Shown: in pieces, positions 43,592 to 51,526 of the stretch
How positions within the stretch are numbered: the stretch's first letter is position 1
Layout of the letters: every line of letters begins with the position of its first letter
DNA from: Flavitalea plasmicola
Lineage (GTDB): Bacteria > Bacteroidota > Bacteroidia > Chitinophagales > Chitinophagaceae
Reading direction: 5' to 3'
DNA length: 64,000 nucleotides
NCBI RefSeq assembly: GCF_030546645.1
Contig: NZ_JAUOTO010000005.1
Location: 434,001 to 498,000 of the forward strand
Program-made: the position numbers and the translations under genes
The notes under the pieces: generated by a model
Told to the model about the DNA's origin: nothing
The model's database searches: none
What the model saw: the letters and a program-made list of their open reading frames with translations, nothing else

Positions 43592-43599
43592 TAGCTTTG
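43592..43599 (+). promoter_or_regulatory. Bacteroidota -7 box (TAGCTTTG) for the monooxygenase gene
   Basis: An exact TAnnTTTG element lies 4 bases before the monooxygenase ATG, in the interval shared with the divergent AraC gene. A TTTG about 16 bases upstream may be a suboptimally spaced -33 element. An operator for the AraC protein is expected in the same interval. Confidence 0.5.
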
Positions 43600-43603
43600 T
43601 GTC

Positions 43604-44842
43604 ATGATACACAACAAGAAAATCGCCATCATTGGGGGCGGTCCAGGGGGACTGACACTGGCAAGGCTTTTACAGCTGAAAGGAGTGGATGTGAAAGTGT
43701 ACGAGAGGGACGTTCATAAAGAGGTCAGGATACAGGGCGGAGCGCTGGACCTGCATACCGATTCGGGCCTGGCTGCCCTCGCTAAGGCTGGACTGATGAA
43801 CGAGTTCAAGATCCATTACAGGCCGGGTGCGGAAAAAATGCGTGTGGTGGATAAGGTTGCCAGGATCTATTTCGATGACCACGCTAAGGAGTCCCCTGCT
43901 ACGCAATTCGGTGACAAGGGTCACCGGCCTGAGATTGACCGCGGGCCTTTGAGGGATATTTTATTAAATTCATTGCGGGCGGATACGGTGGTTTGGGACA
44001 GTCATATTATGTCGTTGGAGGCTGTCGCAGGTGCCTGGAAGCTGGTGTTCCAAAATGGCAACAGCGTCATGGCTGATATGGTGATCGGGGCGGATGGGGC
44101 CAACTCGAAAATAAGGCCTTTCGTTACGGATATCAAGCCTTTTTGGACAGGTGTCACCCTGCTGGAAGGATCGATCCACGATGCGGAGAAGACGGCCCCC
44201 GTTATTCACCGGCTCTTAAAAGGAGGAAAGATCTTTGCTTTTGGTGATGAAAAAACTTTGATCGTCAGCTCGAAAGGCAATGGCAGCTTTGGATTTGCCA
44301 CGGGTTGTAAGACGGATGAAAATTGGTTCCGGGACAGCGGGGTGGATTTCTCCAACCACCTATCGGTGCTGGCCTGGTTCAAAAAGGAGTTTTCGGATTG
44401 GGCTCCTGTCTGGCATGAATTGTTTGCCAGTGAAACAACGATCTTCATTCCACGGCCACAGTATTGTATGCCATTGGATCAAAAATGGGTCCCTCAGTCT
44501 AACATCACCCTCATAGGCGATGCGGCTCATTGGATGCCGCCGTATGCGGGGGAAGGTGTGAATATGGCGATGCTGGATGCATTGGAGTTGAGCAAGACGC
44601 TTACCGATGGTGGATTTGCGGAGACGAGGGCCGCCATTGGATATTATGAGAAGCGGATGTTTAAAAGATTTGCCAAAGTGGGGAGGGGAACGATGTTCAA
44701 TATGCGGTGGATGCATGGGCCCAAGGCGTTGGATTGTATGATGGGGATGTTTGGGGGCAATTGGCTGAAGAAAGGTTTGTTTATGGGGAAGATGTGGGTG
44801 AATATAACTTTGAGTCCCTTGATGCGCAGGGCATTTAAATGA
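43604..44842 (+). CDS. TetX-like FAD-dependent monooxygenase
   Basis: A 412-residue flavin monooxygenase of the aromatic-hydroxylase class. It has the N-terminal FAD motif IAIIGGGPGGLTLARLLQLKG, the middle motif EIDRGPLRDILLNSL, and the C-terminal FAD motif LIGDAAHWMPPYAGEGVNMAMLDALEL at about residues 303-330. The run RDVHKEVRIQGGALDLHTDSG closely follows the same segment of Tet(X), the tetracycline-hydroxylating enzyme first found in Bacteroides. Many chromosomal relatives share this layout without proven tetracycline activity. The divergent AraC gene may control it in response to a substrate. A terminator-like hairpin begins right after the stop. Confidence 0.85.
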   Translation: MIHNKKIAIIGGGPGGLTLARLLQLKGVDVKVYERDVHKEVRIQGGALDLHTDSGLAALAKAGLMNEFKIHYRPGAEKMRVVDKVARIYFDDHAKESPATQFGDKGHRPEIDRGPLRDILLNSLRADTVVWDSHIMSLEAVAGAWKLVFQNGNSVMADMVIGADGANSKIRPFVTDIKPFWTGVTLLEGSIHDAEKTAPVIHRLLKGGKIFAFGDEKTLIVSSKGNGSFGFATGCKTDENWFRDSGVDFSNHLSVLAWFKKEFSDWAPVWHELFASETTIFIPRPQYCMPLDQKWVPQSNITLIGDAAHWMPPYAGEGVNMAMLDALELSKTLTDGGFAETRAAIGYYEKRMFKRFAKVGRGTMFNMRWMHGPKALDCMMGMFGGNWLKKGLFMGKMWVNITLSPLMRRAFK

Positions 44843-44844
44843 AA

Positions 44845-44870
44845 AAACCCCCAAGGCTAGTCGGAGGTTT
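44845..44870 (+). terminator. Terminator-like hairpin after the TetX-like gene
   Basis: The arms aaaccccc and ggaggttt pair with one mismatch around a 10-base loop (aaggctagtc), starting 3 bases after the stop codon. It resembles the hairpin at 50933-50965 in stem and loop and forms the left edge of the duplicated intergenic element. Confidence 0.55.
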
Positions 44871-45142
44871 CTCAGAGAAAAATTGGATCGCGTTTTCAGA
44901 GGGGCGGCAAACGGGCCGGGGTTACGGCAGGTTTGACAGGGTCTGCTTCGGACGTTGGATTTTCGGATATTGGATCAGGGTACGGTGGTTTGCTTTTGAC
45001 AGAACAAAGATGCGGTGGAATGGCGCTCTGGCCAAAGAAAGGAGGGTTGGGTTTCGGTCTGTGATTGGTAAACTTACCGGCTTATAGGAACAAACCTTTA
45101 GTAGCGAGTATAGTCCGAAGGGGGAAGTCGTATATTTACGAC
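44871..45142. repeat. Duplicated intergenic element, copy A
   Basis: Gene-free DNA between the monooxygenase and the next protein. It holds ggatattggat-type words (44949-44976) and then a colinear block shared with 51293-51434: acagaacaaagatgcggtggaa, a diverged middle, a taaactta segment, a cctttagta...gtata...ccgaagg segment, and an ending hairpin gtcgta-tatt-tacgac. The spacing from the acagaacaaag word to the final palindrome is 129 bases here and 128 in copy B. No gene is supported in it. Confidence 0.6.
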
Positions 45143-45178
45143 ATTTGAACCTTTCTTCAACCCCTCGATTATTTTCAG

Positions 45179-45901
45179 ATGAGCTTCTTTAGAAAAATAG
45201 CATCCCTATTTTGGCTCCGCCCGACAACGGACACTTTAACCGAGGCAGAAAAAGTGCTCCGCTGGCAACAATTGCAAGAAGATCCGGGAGAATTTGTCTT
45301 CGAGGAAGACGGATTTCAGTATCCTTTCAAAGAACACGACAGAAAATTGAAATGGTCCGCCATTGATAGGATCGTAGGTTATAAACTGGACATGATTACG
45401 ACTGATGAGATCTGTTTGGATATTTTCTCCGGCGGCTGGAAAATCACTTATTCAGAATCGTTGCCCGGGTGGTATCAATTGCTCAGCAAACTACAGCAAG
45501 CTTTGCCCTCTATTCCCGAAAATTGGGATGGACAAATCATGCATCCGCCCTTTGCCACGAATTATACCGTACTGTATGAAAAGGAAGATAGCAAGGTGCC
45601 CGAAGAAGGGAATTTCTACGCCTTTTTTTATGATATCGATCCGCTGGCTATTGTAAAAATGTTCGAAGAGCATGGCTGGGCCACTCGCAAAGCTGGCTGG
45701 ACAGAATGGGAGCTGACTAATGTCTGGTCGGAGTTAAACGTAGAACCTTCCAGTTCGGGGGTATTGTTAGACGGCGCGGTGGTTTTTCATCCCGATAATA
45801 TTGCGATCCTCGACCGATTGTTAGACGCACTGGCTAAGGCTTATCAGTACGAATTTTATGATGCCCAAAAAAATCTGCTGCTGGAAAGAAGCCACCCCTG
45901 A
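45179..45901 (+). CDS. Hypothetical cytoplasmic protein, possibly immunity-like
   Basis: A 240-residue acidic, Trp-rich protein with no signal or membrane segment. The N-terminal half (LKWSAIDRIVGYKLDMITTDEICLDI) has the strand pattern of small pleckstrin-like domains seen in some Bacteroidota immunity and phosphorelay accessory proteins. The second half (FYAFFYDIDPLAIVKMFEEHGW) looks alpha/beta. No toxin gene is adjacent, so an immunity role is only a possibility. The gene follows copy A of the duplicated element. Confidence 0.6.
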   Translation: MSFFRKIASLFWLRPTTDTLTEAEKVLRWQQLQEDPGEFVFEEDGFQYPFKEHDRKLKWSAIDRIVGYKLDMITTDEICLDIFSGGWKITYSESLPGWYQLLSKLQQALPSIPENWDGQIMHPPFATNYTVLYEKEDSKVPEEGNFYAFFYDIDPLAIVKMFEEHGWATRKAGWTEWELTNVWSELNVEPSSSGVLLDGAVVFHPDNIAILDRLLDALAKAYQYEFYDAQKNLLLERSHP

Positions 45902-45921
45902 TCGGGTATTGCCCCGTACAT

Positions 45922-46384
45922 TCAGGATTCTATATCCAGGACCAAATAGATCCTGCCTTCTGCATTCCGGTAAATGTTTATCGTGCTTAATTCCAGGTCA
46001 GATAGATCATGGCCCCAAATTCCGTATTTTCCATTCGTCTCGTTCCTGTTATACATTGTTTTTCGTTGTTCAACAGGGATCGTTTTGATAGTTGCCGTCC
46101 TTTCCTCTTCCTCGTACATTTGATGATATCTTTTACTTATCTCAAGTATGATCTGCCGCCTGGTGAACCCGCTTGAATGGCTGGCGAGCTCCATAAATAC
46201 GGGCTTTGCCAAAGGGTAAGCAATCACGGATGGATGCCTCTTCCCGATCTGCCACCACATTATGACTGGTGTCGGCTTTCGGAGCAGGTATGGTTCCGAC
46301 TTGCTCTGGGCGGGATTGACAGCCGAAAATGAATAGTACGGCAAAGATGAGTATGGCGGGGTGGCTACGATGCATGTTTGTCAT
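45922..46384 (-). pseudogene. Frameshifted lipoprotein gene
   Basis: The first part (46384 downwards) begins MTNMHRSHPAILIFAVLFIFGC, a clear lipoprotein signal, and stays convincing to about EASIRDCLPFGK. The convincing C-terminal part lies in another frame: VFMELASHSSGFTRRQIILEISKRYHQMYEEEE through YGIWGHDLSDLELSTINIY, a pattern I associate with secreted Bacteroidota proteins of unknown function. The switch must fall near 46195-46235, where both frames read through a ctttgccaaaggg stretch. A one-base indel would join them into a protein of about 153 residues. It is probably a recent pseudogene or a sequencing error at this spot. Confidence 0.6.
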
Positions 46385-46464
46385 TAAGTAAACAAAAGTG
46401 TCACGCGAAGCTAAAATAATATATTTGCCTGGCGCTGCTGTCCTTCAAATGATAAAAATAATTT

Positions 46465-47298
46465 ATGAGAAAACTTATCCTGCTGTTTGTCCTTGCCAAT
46501 ATGGCTCTCCTTGTTCATGCGCAGTCCTTGTCCTGTGCAGACCTCAAATCCGGCGAATTCTATTATTATCCCAAGAACACGCTGGTCCAGTATCATATCT
46601 ATGTCACAGGCAACGTGGAAAAGGTAGTGAGCATGAATAAGAGAAAAGGCGCCGCCTTTTATGATTCCTCTTTATATAAAATAGAATGGAAGGACGACTG
46701 CACCTATACCCTGAAATATATGGAAGGCAGCGGGATGACGGATGAGGAACTGAAGTTTGCGACAAAACATAAGATAGCTTACCGGGTCGATACCATCGCA
46801 GCTGATTATTATGTTTTCGATTCGCACCTGGATAAGCTTTCTGGCGGATTTATGGGGAAGGATACCATGTGGAAGCATCCCCAATCGCATTTTGAGGACA
46901 ATATGCTTTTTGTACCCACCGATCCGAATGTCATCAAAAAGCACCATTTCAGTGATACGTCCCGGGTGGCCCTGTTGTATGTCTACCGGCCGGGTAAATT
47001 AAAACTGTCCTTTTCCGACCTGTTCTTATCCTACCAGGAGATCCCGATGGGTGTCCTGAAGAACAAGTCGGCGCTTGTCTTTGCCTTATACAAGGAAGGG
47101 ACGTTCAATTTACATTCCTGGATCAACGGGAATAAGGAAGTAGGCAATTTTCCCCTGGAGGTTAAATTCGGTAAAAAATATTACATCCGGGCGGAGATGA
47201 TCTGGGGTCTTTATATGACGGGCAATACGAAGCTGCAATTTACACCAATGGATCCCAAAGAGGGGAAGGATGAGTTCGAGGCGATCTATCAGCAATAA
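46465..47298 (+). CDS. Secreted hypothetical protein
   Basis: A 277-residue protein with a signal peptide (ends LVHAQ). The mature part starts SLSCADLKSGEFYYYPKNTLVQYHI, a style shared by many secreted Bacteroidota proteins of unknown function. The C-terminal half (LKNKSALVFALYKEG, then KYYIRAEMIWGLYMTG) resembles a beta-sandwich of the DUF2846 kind. No catalytic motif. It is convergent with the response-regulator gene. Confidence 0.65.
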   Translation: MRKLILLFVLANMALLVHAQSLSCADLKSGEFYYYPKNTLVQYHIYVTGNVEKVVSMNKRKGAAFYDSSLYKIEWKDDCTYTLKYMEGSGMTDEELKFATKHKIAYRVDTIAADYYVFDSHLDKLSGGFMGKDTMWKHPQSHFEDNMLFVPTDPNVIKKHHFSDTSRVALLYVYRPGKLKLSFSDLFLSYQEIPMGVLKNKSALVFALYKEGTFNLHSWINGNKEVGNFPLEVKFGKKYYIRAEMIWGLYMTGNTKLQFTPMDPKEGKDEFEAIYQQ

Positions 47299-47326
47299 AT
47301 TCGTTTTTTCGAAGTGTACCCGCTGC

Positions 47327-48151
47327 TCATAATCCCAGCACCGCCTTCAGCTTCACGTATCCCGCTTTGCTCACCGGCACCTGCGCCCCGGACTGCAGCA
47401 CGCAAAGATGGCTATCCTTTTCATACGGATCGATGCGCGTCACCTGCTGCACGTTGAGGATATAGCTGCGGTGGGTCCGGACGAAATGATTGGGGTCCAG
47501 CACCTGTTCGAAATAGTTCATCGTCTTGTTCTTCAGGAAAGCGCCGTTGTGCGTGTGGATCTTCACATAGTCGTCGGACGCTTCCAGGTAATGGATGTCC
47601 TCCACGGGAATGATCTTGATCTTGCCGCCTGTCTTGACCACTACGCGTTGTTGCTGCGAAGGTGAATGGGCTGCGGTGTCCAGCAGCTCGCGGGTCTTGT
47701 TGCCGGAAGAGACGGAGGGGCCTTCATCGGGCGCTGTTCCGGAGGGCGCGGGCATGCTGGTGCTGGTGGGCGCCGGTGTTGCAGCCTGGGTAACTGCCGT
47801 GTATTGATCCAGCCATTTGCCGACGGCCTTGTCGAAACGTTGTTTGTTGAATGGTTTCAGCAGGTAGTCCACGGCATGGTTTTCGAATGCGCGGATGGCA
47901 TATTCATCAAAGGCGGTGGTGAAGATGACGGCGGGCGGATCTTCCACCAGCTCCAGCATTTCGAATCCATTGATCTTGGGCATCTGGATATCCAGGAAGA
48001 TGAGGTCGGGATGATGCTGTTGGATCGCTTTGATCCCTTCGAAGCCATCGCCGCATTCCTGTACGACGGAGATCTGCGGATACGATTGCAGGTATTCCTG
48101 GACGATCATCCTGGCCAGGGGTTCATCATCGATTATAATTGCCTTTATCAT
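47327..48151 (-). CDS. LytTR-type response regulator (LytT/AlgR family)
   Basis: A 274-residue regulator. The receiver domain has the acidic pocket IIDDEP, phospho-acceptor Asp54 in IFLDIQMP, the switch Thr in IFTTAF and the Lys in YLLKPF. After a Pro/Thr/Ser-rich linker of about 40 residues comes a LytTR DNA-binding domain (about 175-274: IKIIPVEDIHYLEASDDYVKIHT, then VRTHRSYILNV). Its ATG overlaps the kinase stop by 4 bases (ATGA). LytTR regulators bind direct repeats and in this context probably control envelope genes. Confidence 0.92.
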   Translation of the reverse strand: MIKAIIIDDEPLARMIVQEYLQSYPQISVVQECGDGFEGIKAIQQHHPDLIFLDIQMPKINGFEMLELVEDPPAVIFTTAFDEYAIRAFENHAVDYLLKPFNKQRFDKAVGKWLDQYTAVTQAATPAPTSTSMPAPSGTAPDEGPSVSSGNKTRELLDTAAHSPSQQQRVVVKTGGKIKIIPVEDIHYLEASDDYVKIHTHNGAFLKNKTMNYFEQVLDPNHFVRTHRSYILNVQQVTRIDPYEKDSHLCVLQSGAQVPVSKAGYVKLKAVLGL

Positions 48152-49212
48152 ACTGTGGGTGTTATGAGTTGTTGAGGGATTTTTACTATGGCGGTGAACA
48201 GATTGCCTTCGATGCGCGTCTCCAGGAGGTCGCCCCGGGCGAACAACAAGTACAGTCTTCTTTGTATGCTGCTGAGTCCGAAGCCTGCGCCCTGCCTGGG
48301 CCGGGAGGTTTCGGGATCGAATGGGTTCTGCACGGCAATGACCAGGTGGTTGTTGTCCGCCCTGGCATCGATGGTGATGGTCACGGTCCCGGTGGTGTCA
48401 TACAATCCGAATTTGATGGCGTTCTCCACGATGGGTTGCAGCAGCATGGGGGGCAGCATCATGACCAGGCTGTCTTCGTCACGTCGGATGACGGTGGTGA
48501 GGCGGTGGCCAAAGCGGACCTTTTCAATATCGAGATAAAGTTCCAGGTATTGCAGCTCTTCGGCGAGCAGGACGGACTGCTGCTCCTCTTCCTTCAGGTT
48601 GCTGCGTAGAAAATCCGAGAGCTGCTGGATCATCTTGCGCGCCTGCTCCGGATGGCTGCCTGTGAGGGCGCTGATGCTGTTGAGGCTGTTGAACAAGAAA
48701 TGCGGGGCCAGTTGCTGGCGCAGCTTGAATAGTTCGGCCTCTTTCGACATGCGCTCGGCGTCCGTCTTGCGCTGGATCTGCTGAGCCTCCTCCTCGGAAG
48801 AATACCAAAGTACGCTGAGGATGGTCATACAGCCCACCTGGAGGAAGATGATGTCAAAGCGGACGGGCCATGACTTCGAAAAGAAACTGGCGTACCCCGG
48901 GTCGCCATACTGGTGGCTGAGCAGGGGCACCAGTATGCCTTTGCAGGCGATGGTGATCAGGATCGTGAGACCCAGGCTGAGGAACAGGATATACCAATAT
49001 CGCTCTTTTTTAGGGAGGTAATACTGGAGGTTGTTGCTGACGAAACCACATGACAAGGCGACGAGGGTATTGGCGACCAGGCTGTCGGCCACGGCGATGC
49101 CCAGCTGCAATCCAAATCCCATCAGCAGCAGGGTCTGCAGGAAGGCCCAAATGAGCCACCAGGAGACGAAGATGAGGAGGAATTTTGTGATGGAGAGCGG
49201 TGATCTTGCCAA
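48148..49212 (-). CDS. LytS/YehU-type sensor histidine kinase
   Basis: A 354-residue membrane kinase with four membrane segments in the first 140 residues, a coiled-coil linker, and the His_kinase domain with the phospho-acceptor His171 in LAPHFLFNSLNS. An HATPase region follows (LQPIVENAIKFG as N box, GAGFGLSSIQRRL as G box). No periplasmic sensor domain is present, so it probably senses through its membrane helices or a partner protein. The LiaF-like gene two places upstream is a candidate partner. Confidence 0.9.
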   Translation of the reverse strand: MARSPLSITKFLLIFVSWWLIWAFLQTLLLMGFGLQLGIAVADSLVANTLVALSCGFVSNNLQYYLPKKERYWYILFLSLGLTILITIACKGILVPLLSHQYGDPGYASFFSKSWPVRFDIIFLQVGCMTILSVLWYSSEEEAQQIQRKTDAERMSKEAELFKLRQQLAPHFLFNSLNSISALTGSHPEQARKMIQQLSDFLRSNLKEEEQQSVLLAEELQYLELYLDIEKVRFGHRLTTVIRRDEDSLVMMLPPMLLQPIVENAIKFGLYDTTGTVTITIDARADNNHLVIAVQNPFDPETSRPRQGAGFGLSSIQRRLYLLFARGDLLETRIEGNLFTAIVKIPQQLITPTV

Positions 49213-49223
49213 TTAAAAACGGT

Positions 49224-49583
49224 TTAAAGTAACTCCAGCAATTTATGCGTCCCATTGCCCTGGATGTGGGCCGCCTTTCTATTCGTGAATTCAATATAAT
49301 GGTCGGGGTCGTCCGTCTCGTGGATGCGGGAATACACTTCGGCGCCGTCCAGGAGACCGCTGAGCTTGTATAGTTCGGCTACATTGATGAACTTCCATTG
49401 CACGACCTTTTGCTCGTGATTGTAGAACCCATCCTGCTCTTTTTCGCCAATGAGCATGGCTTTACTGAATGCTTCCTCTTCGTCATTGGCAATGATCAGC
49501 CGAAGCTGCTCGTCAAACTGGGGGGTATGGTCGCCATCCCCGCAGATGATCCTGAAAACGATCTTTGAAAGATACCAGTTCAT
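49224..49583 (-). CDS. DUF4288 domain protein
   Basis: A 119-residue cytoplasmic protein beginning MNWYLSKIVFRIICGDG, with AFSKAMLIGEKEQD and VVQWKFINVAELY: the typical order of DUF4288, a small domain of unknown function. It lies 11 bases upstream of the kinase gene and 16 bases downstream of the LiaF-like gene, so it belongs to the same operon. Cytoplasmic location suggests a modulator; this is inference only. Confidence 0.82.
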   Translation of the reverse strand: MNWYLSKIVFRIICGDGDHTPQFDEQLRLIIANDEEEAFSKAMLIGEKEQDGFYNHEQKVVQWKFINVAELYKLSGLLDGAEVYSRIHETDDPDHYIEFTNRKAAHIQGNGTHKLLELL

Positions 49584-49599
49584 GACTGTTGCTTTTGGG

Positions 49600-50370
49600 T
49601 TAAAAATTCTTCAATTCAATGCCTCCGAAGATGGAAGTGCCATCAATGATCAGCACCTTGTCGGGATTGGTGATGGCCGGCTGCTGTCTTTTGTCTTCGA
49701 AGCCGGCGAACATGGCCGATACTTCGCAGCGGACCTCCCAATGAGGCGGTACGATGATCTTGGTGCCGCCCATCACCTGGGTGACGTCCAGGTGAATGAC
49801 GCCCGTGAAGTCGGCCTGGGTAAGGTCGAGCTCGGTGCCGCCCATGATGCTGGTGATATCGCCGCCTTTGAAGTTCTTCGAGACGACCTTTTTATGGACG
49901 CCGCCGAAAATAGCGGTGGAATCCACAAAATCTTCGGAGGAATAGCCTTCCCTGGTGGAGGAAAAGCCCTGGGTATAGCCCTTGTTGCCCCATTCGTCCT
50001 TCCAGTTCTCCCTCCATTTGTTCCGCCAATGACGGCTATGGCGGCGGGGGGAGAAGATGATCACCAGGCCTATGAAGATGAGCGCGGCCGGCCAGGCAAA
50101 CCGGCGGAGCGGTATATCCGGAAAAGTGTCCTGTAACAGAAAGAAGCCGCCTACCAGTATCAGGATGGCCCAGGAGCCGCCCCGGAAATTGTGCCGCAGC
50201 CCGAGGAAAAGGCCGACAGCGATCAGGAGCACGTGCCAGCTGAAAAGCCAACCGGGTAAGGGTACGCCCATCTGGTCCACCAGTAACACCCCCCCGATGA
50301 GGAGGAGGAATAGCCCTGCCCCCACCCGTCCGGACCGTCTGTCGACATATTTATCCTTATCGTCTGTCAT
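49600..50370 (-). CDS. LiaF-like membrane protein (DUF5668-type helices plus LiaF C-terminal domain)
   Basis: A 256-residue protein with four membrane helices in two pairs (about 16-60 and 66-106), a basic linker (RRHSRHWRNKWRENWK), and a C-terminal beta-helix-like domain (about 145-256) with repeated strands: STAIFGGVHKKVV, ITSIMGGTELDLT, VTQVMGGTKIIV, GTSIFGGIELKNF. This matches LiaF/VraT proteins, which repress a cell-envelope-stress kinase in Firmicutes. It is the first gene of a four-gene minus-strand operon with DUF4288, the LytS-type kinase and the LytTR regulator, so it may gate this kinase likewise. Confidence 0.85.
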   Translation of the reverse strand: MTDDKDKYVDRRSGRVGAGLFLLLIGGVLLVDQMGVPLPGWLFSWHVLLIAVGLFLGLRHNFRGGSWAILILVGGFFLLQDTFPDIPLRRFAWPAALIFIGLVIIFSPRRHSRHWRNKWRENWKDEWGNKGYTQGFSSTREGYSSEDFVDSTAIFGGVHKKVVSKNFKGGDITSIMGGTELDLTQADFTGVIHLDVTQVMGGTKIIVPPHWEVRCEVSAMFAGFEDKRQQPAITNPDKVLIIDGTSIFGGIELKNF

Positions 50371-50514
50371 CTTTTTGAATTTTACTCAAATCTAGGGGGT
50401 TAGGGGTTTCTCCACAAGGGGCATTAGGCAGTATTCAGGGAAATGGGCGGCGAAAGGAGGGATTTTGTCGGTGGAATGGCAGGCCGGCACGGATTTTTCT
50501 GGTGACCATTTATT

Positions 50515-50922
50515 ATGCTGGACAAAGCTATTTCCGACAAAGAGCTGCTTGCCAGGGCGAAGGCCCTGGAACTGGATGGAGAGACTGATGAAGCCATCGA
50601 GGCGTACCAGCGGGTGTTACGCAACCAGCCGCTGAATGAGACAGCCATCGCCCGGCTGCTGGTGCTCTATCGGCGGGAAAAATTATACAAGCAGGAGCTG
50701 GCCGTACTAAAGGCGGCGATCAGCGCTTATGAGGCGGAACAGCTGGCAATGCAGCAAGCCTGGCGGAAAAAGCACCAGAAGGCGGCGCGGATCAGCCTGT
50801 CCCTGGCCCGGAAACTGGCTGGAGAAGGCACCGTAAAAAAGGGGGCTGTGATCTACGACGACCGGCTGGTGACCACCTGGCGTAAGCGGAAGGCGGTGGT
50901 TATGAAAAGGCTGAAGGGGTAG
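50515..50922 (+). CDS. Small tetratricopeptide-repeat-like protein
   Basis: A 135-residue protein with one recognisable TPR hairpin (AKALELDGETDEAIEAYQRVLRNQPLNETAIARLLVLYRRE, about 15-55). A long basic helical region follows (QAWRKKHQKAARISLSLARKL) and a basic tail ending KRKAVVMKRLKG. It is cytoplasmic and likely a protein-binding module. A strong terminator follows the stop. Confidence 0.65.
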   Translation: MLDKAISDKELLARAKALELDGETDEAIEAYQRVLRNQPLNETAIARLLVLYRREKLYKQELAVLKAAISAYEAEQLAMQQAWRKKHQKAARISLSLARKLAGEGTVKKGAVIYDDRLVTTWRKRKAVVMKRLKG

Positions 50923-50932
50923 GCTGCAAAGA

Positions 50933-50965
50933 CAAAACCCGCCAGGGGTTAGCCGGCGGGTTTTG
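50933..50965 (+). terminator. Intrinsic terminator after the TPR-like gene
   Basis: A perfect 11-bp stem (caaaacccgcc with ggcgggttttg) around an 11-base loop, with the T-run forming the distal stem. It is 10 bases after the stop codon and resembles the hairpin at 44845-44870. Confidence 0.8.
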
Positions 50966-51434
50966 CAATTCACTGTATAGGGTCTCTTTTTTGTGGTTAC
51001 AGTGGCGCCTTCGGCGCTCGTAGTTACAGTAGTGGGTGAACCTTCGGTTTCAATAGGACTGGATCATCAAGCTTAAGGCACAGGGTAGATCATGGATACG
51101 GATGTTCAACGGGCTCATAGGAAACGGATGGGGTTTTTGGATATTGGACGGCTTACAGGATCAGGTCTACGGTTTCTTCGGACATTGGACGGATTTTGGA
51201 TATTGGATCGGCTTCGGATAGTGGATCTTTTTCTCAGGATATCGGATCGGGTTTTCAGTAGTCTATTGGATGTTGTGGCTTCGTTGCTTTCAACAGAACA
51301 AAGATGCGGTGGAAATCCGCGCCTGCCAAGGATTTGCATGAAGCATTGCCATCATTTATTACTAAACTTATTGAGCATTAGGCACAAACACCTAGTACCG
51401 GGTATAACCCGAAGGAAGTATCGTAGATCTACGA
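50966..51434. repeat. Duplicated intergenic element, copy B
   Basis: A 600-base gap without a supported gene. The left part has two small hairpins, gcgcc-ttc-ggcgc near 51005 and aacc-ttc-ggtt near 51040. The centre (51137-51280) has six degenerate direct repeats of the type ggatattggatcgg. The right part (51293-51434) is colinear with copy A: acagaacaaagatgcggtggaa, an actaaactta segment, cctagtaccgggtataacccgaagg, ending in the palindrome tcgtagatctacga. From there to the next start at 51527 I see nothing distinctive. Confidence 0.6.
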
Positions 51435-51526
51435 ACCCGGACGGGGCCCGGGAATAACCTGGGGGGCTATTGCAGCTGCGGAGAGGACGGAATATCCGGA
51501 TAGGGCGAAATATATTATATTGCGGC

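Noticed and set aside
51115-51339. Small open frames in the intergenic gap near 51 kb
   Set aside because: They follow the ggatattggat repeats and have no start signal, domain or counterpart frame in the copy near 45 kb, so I treat the stretch as non-coding.
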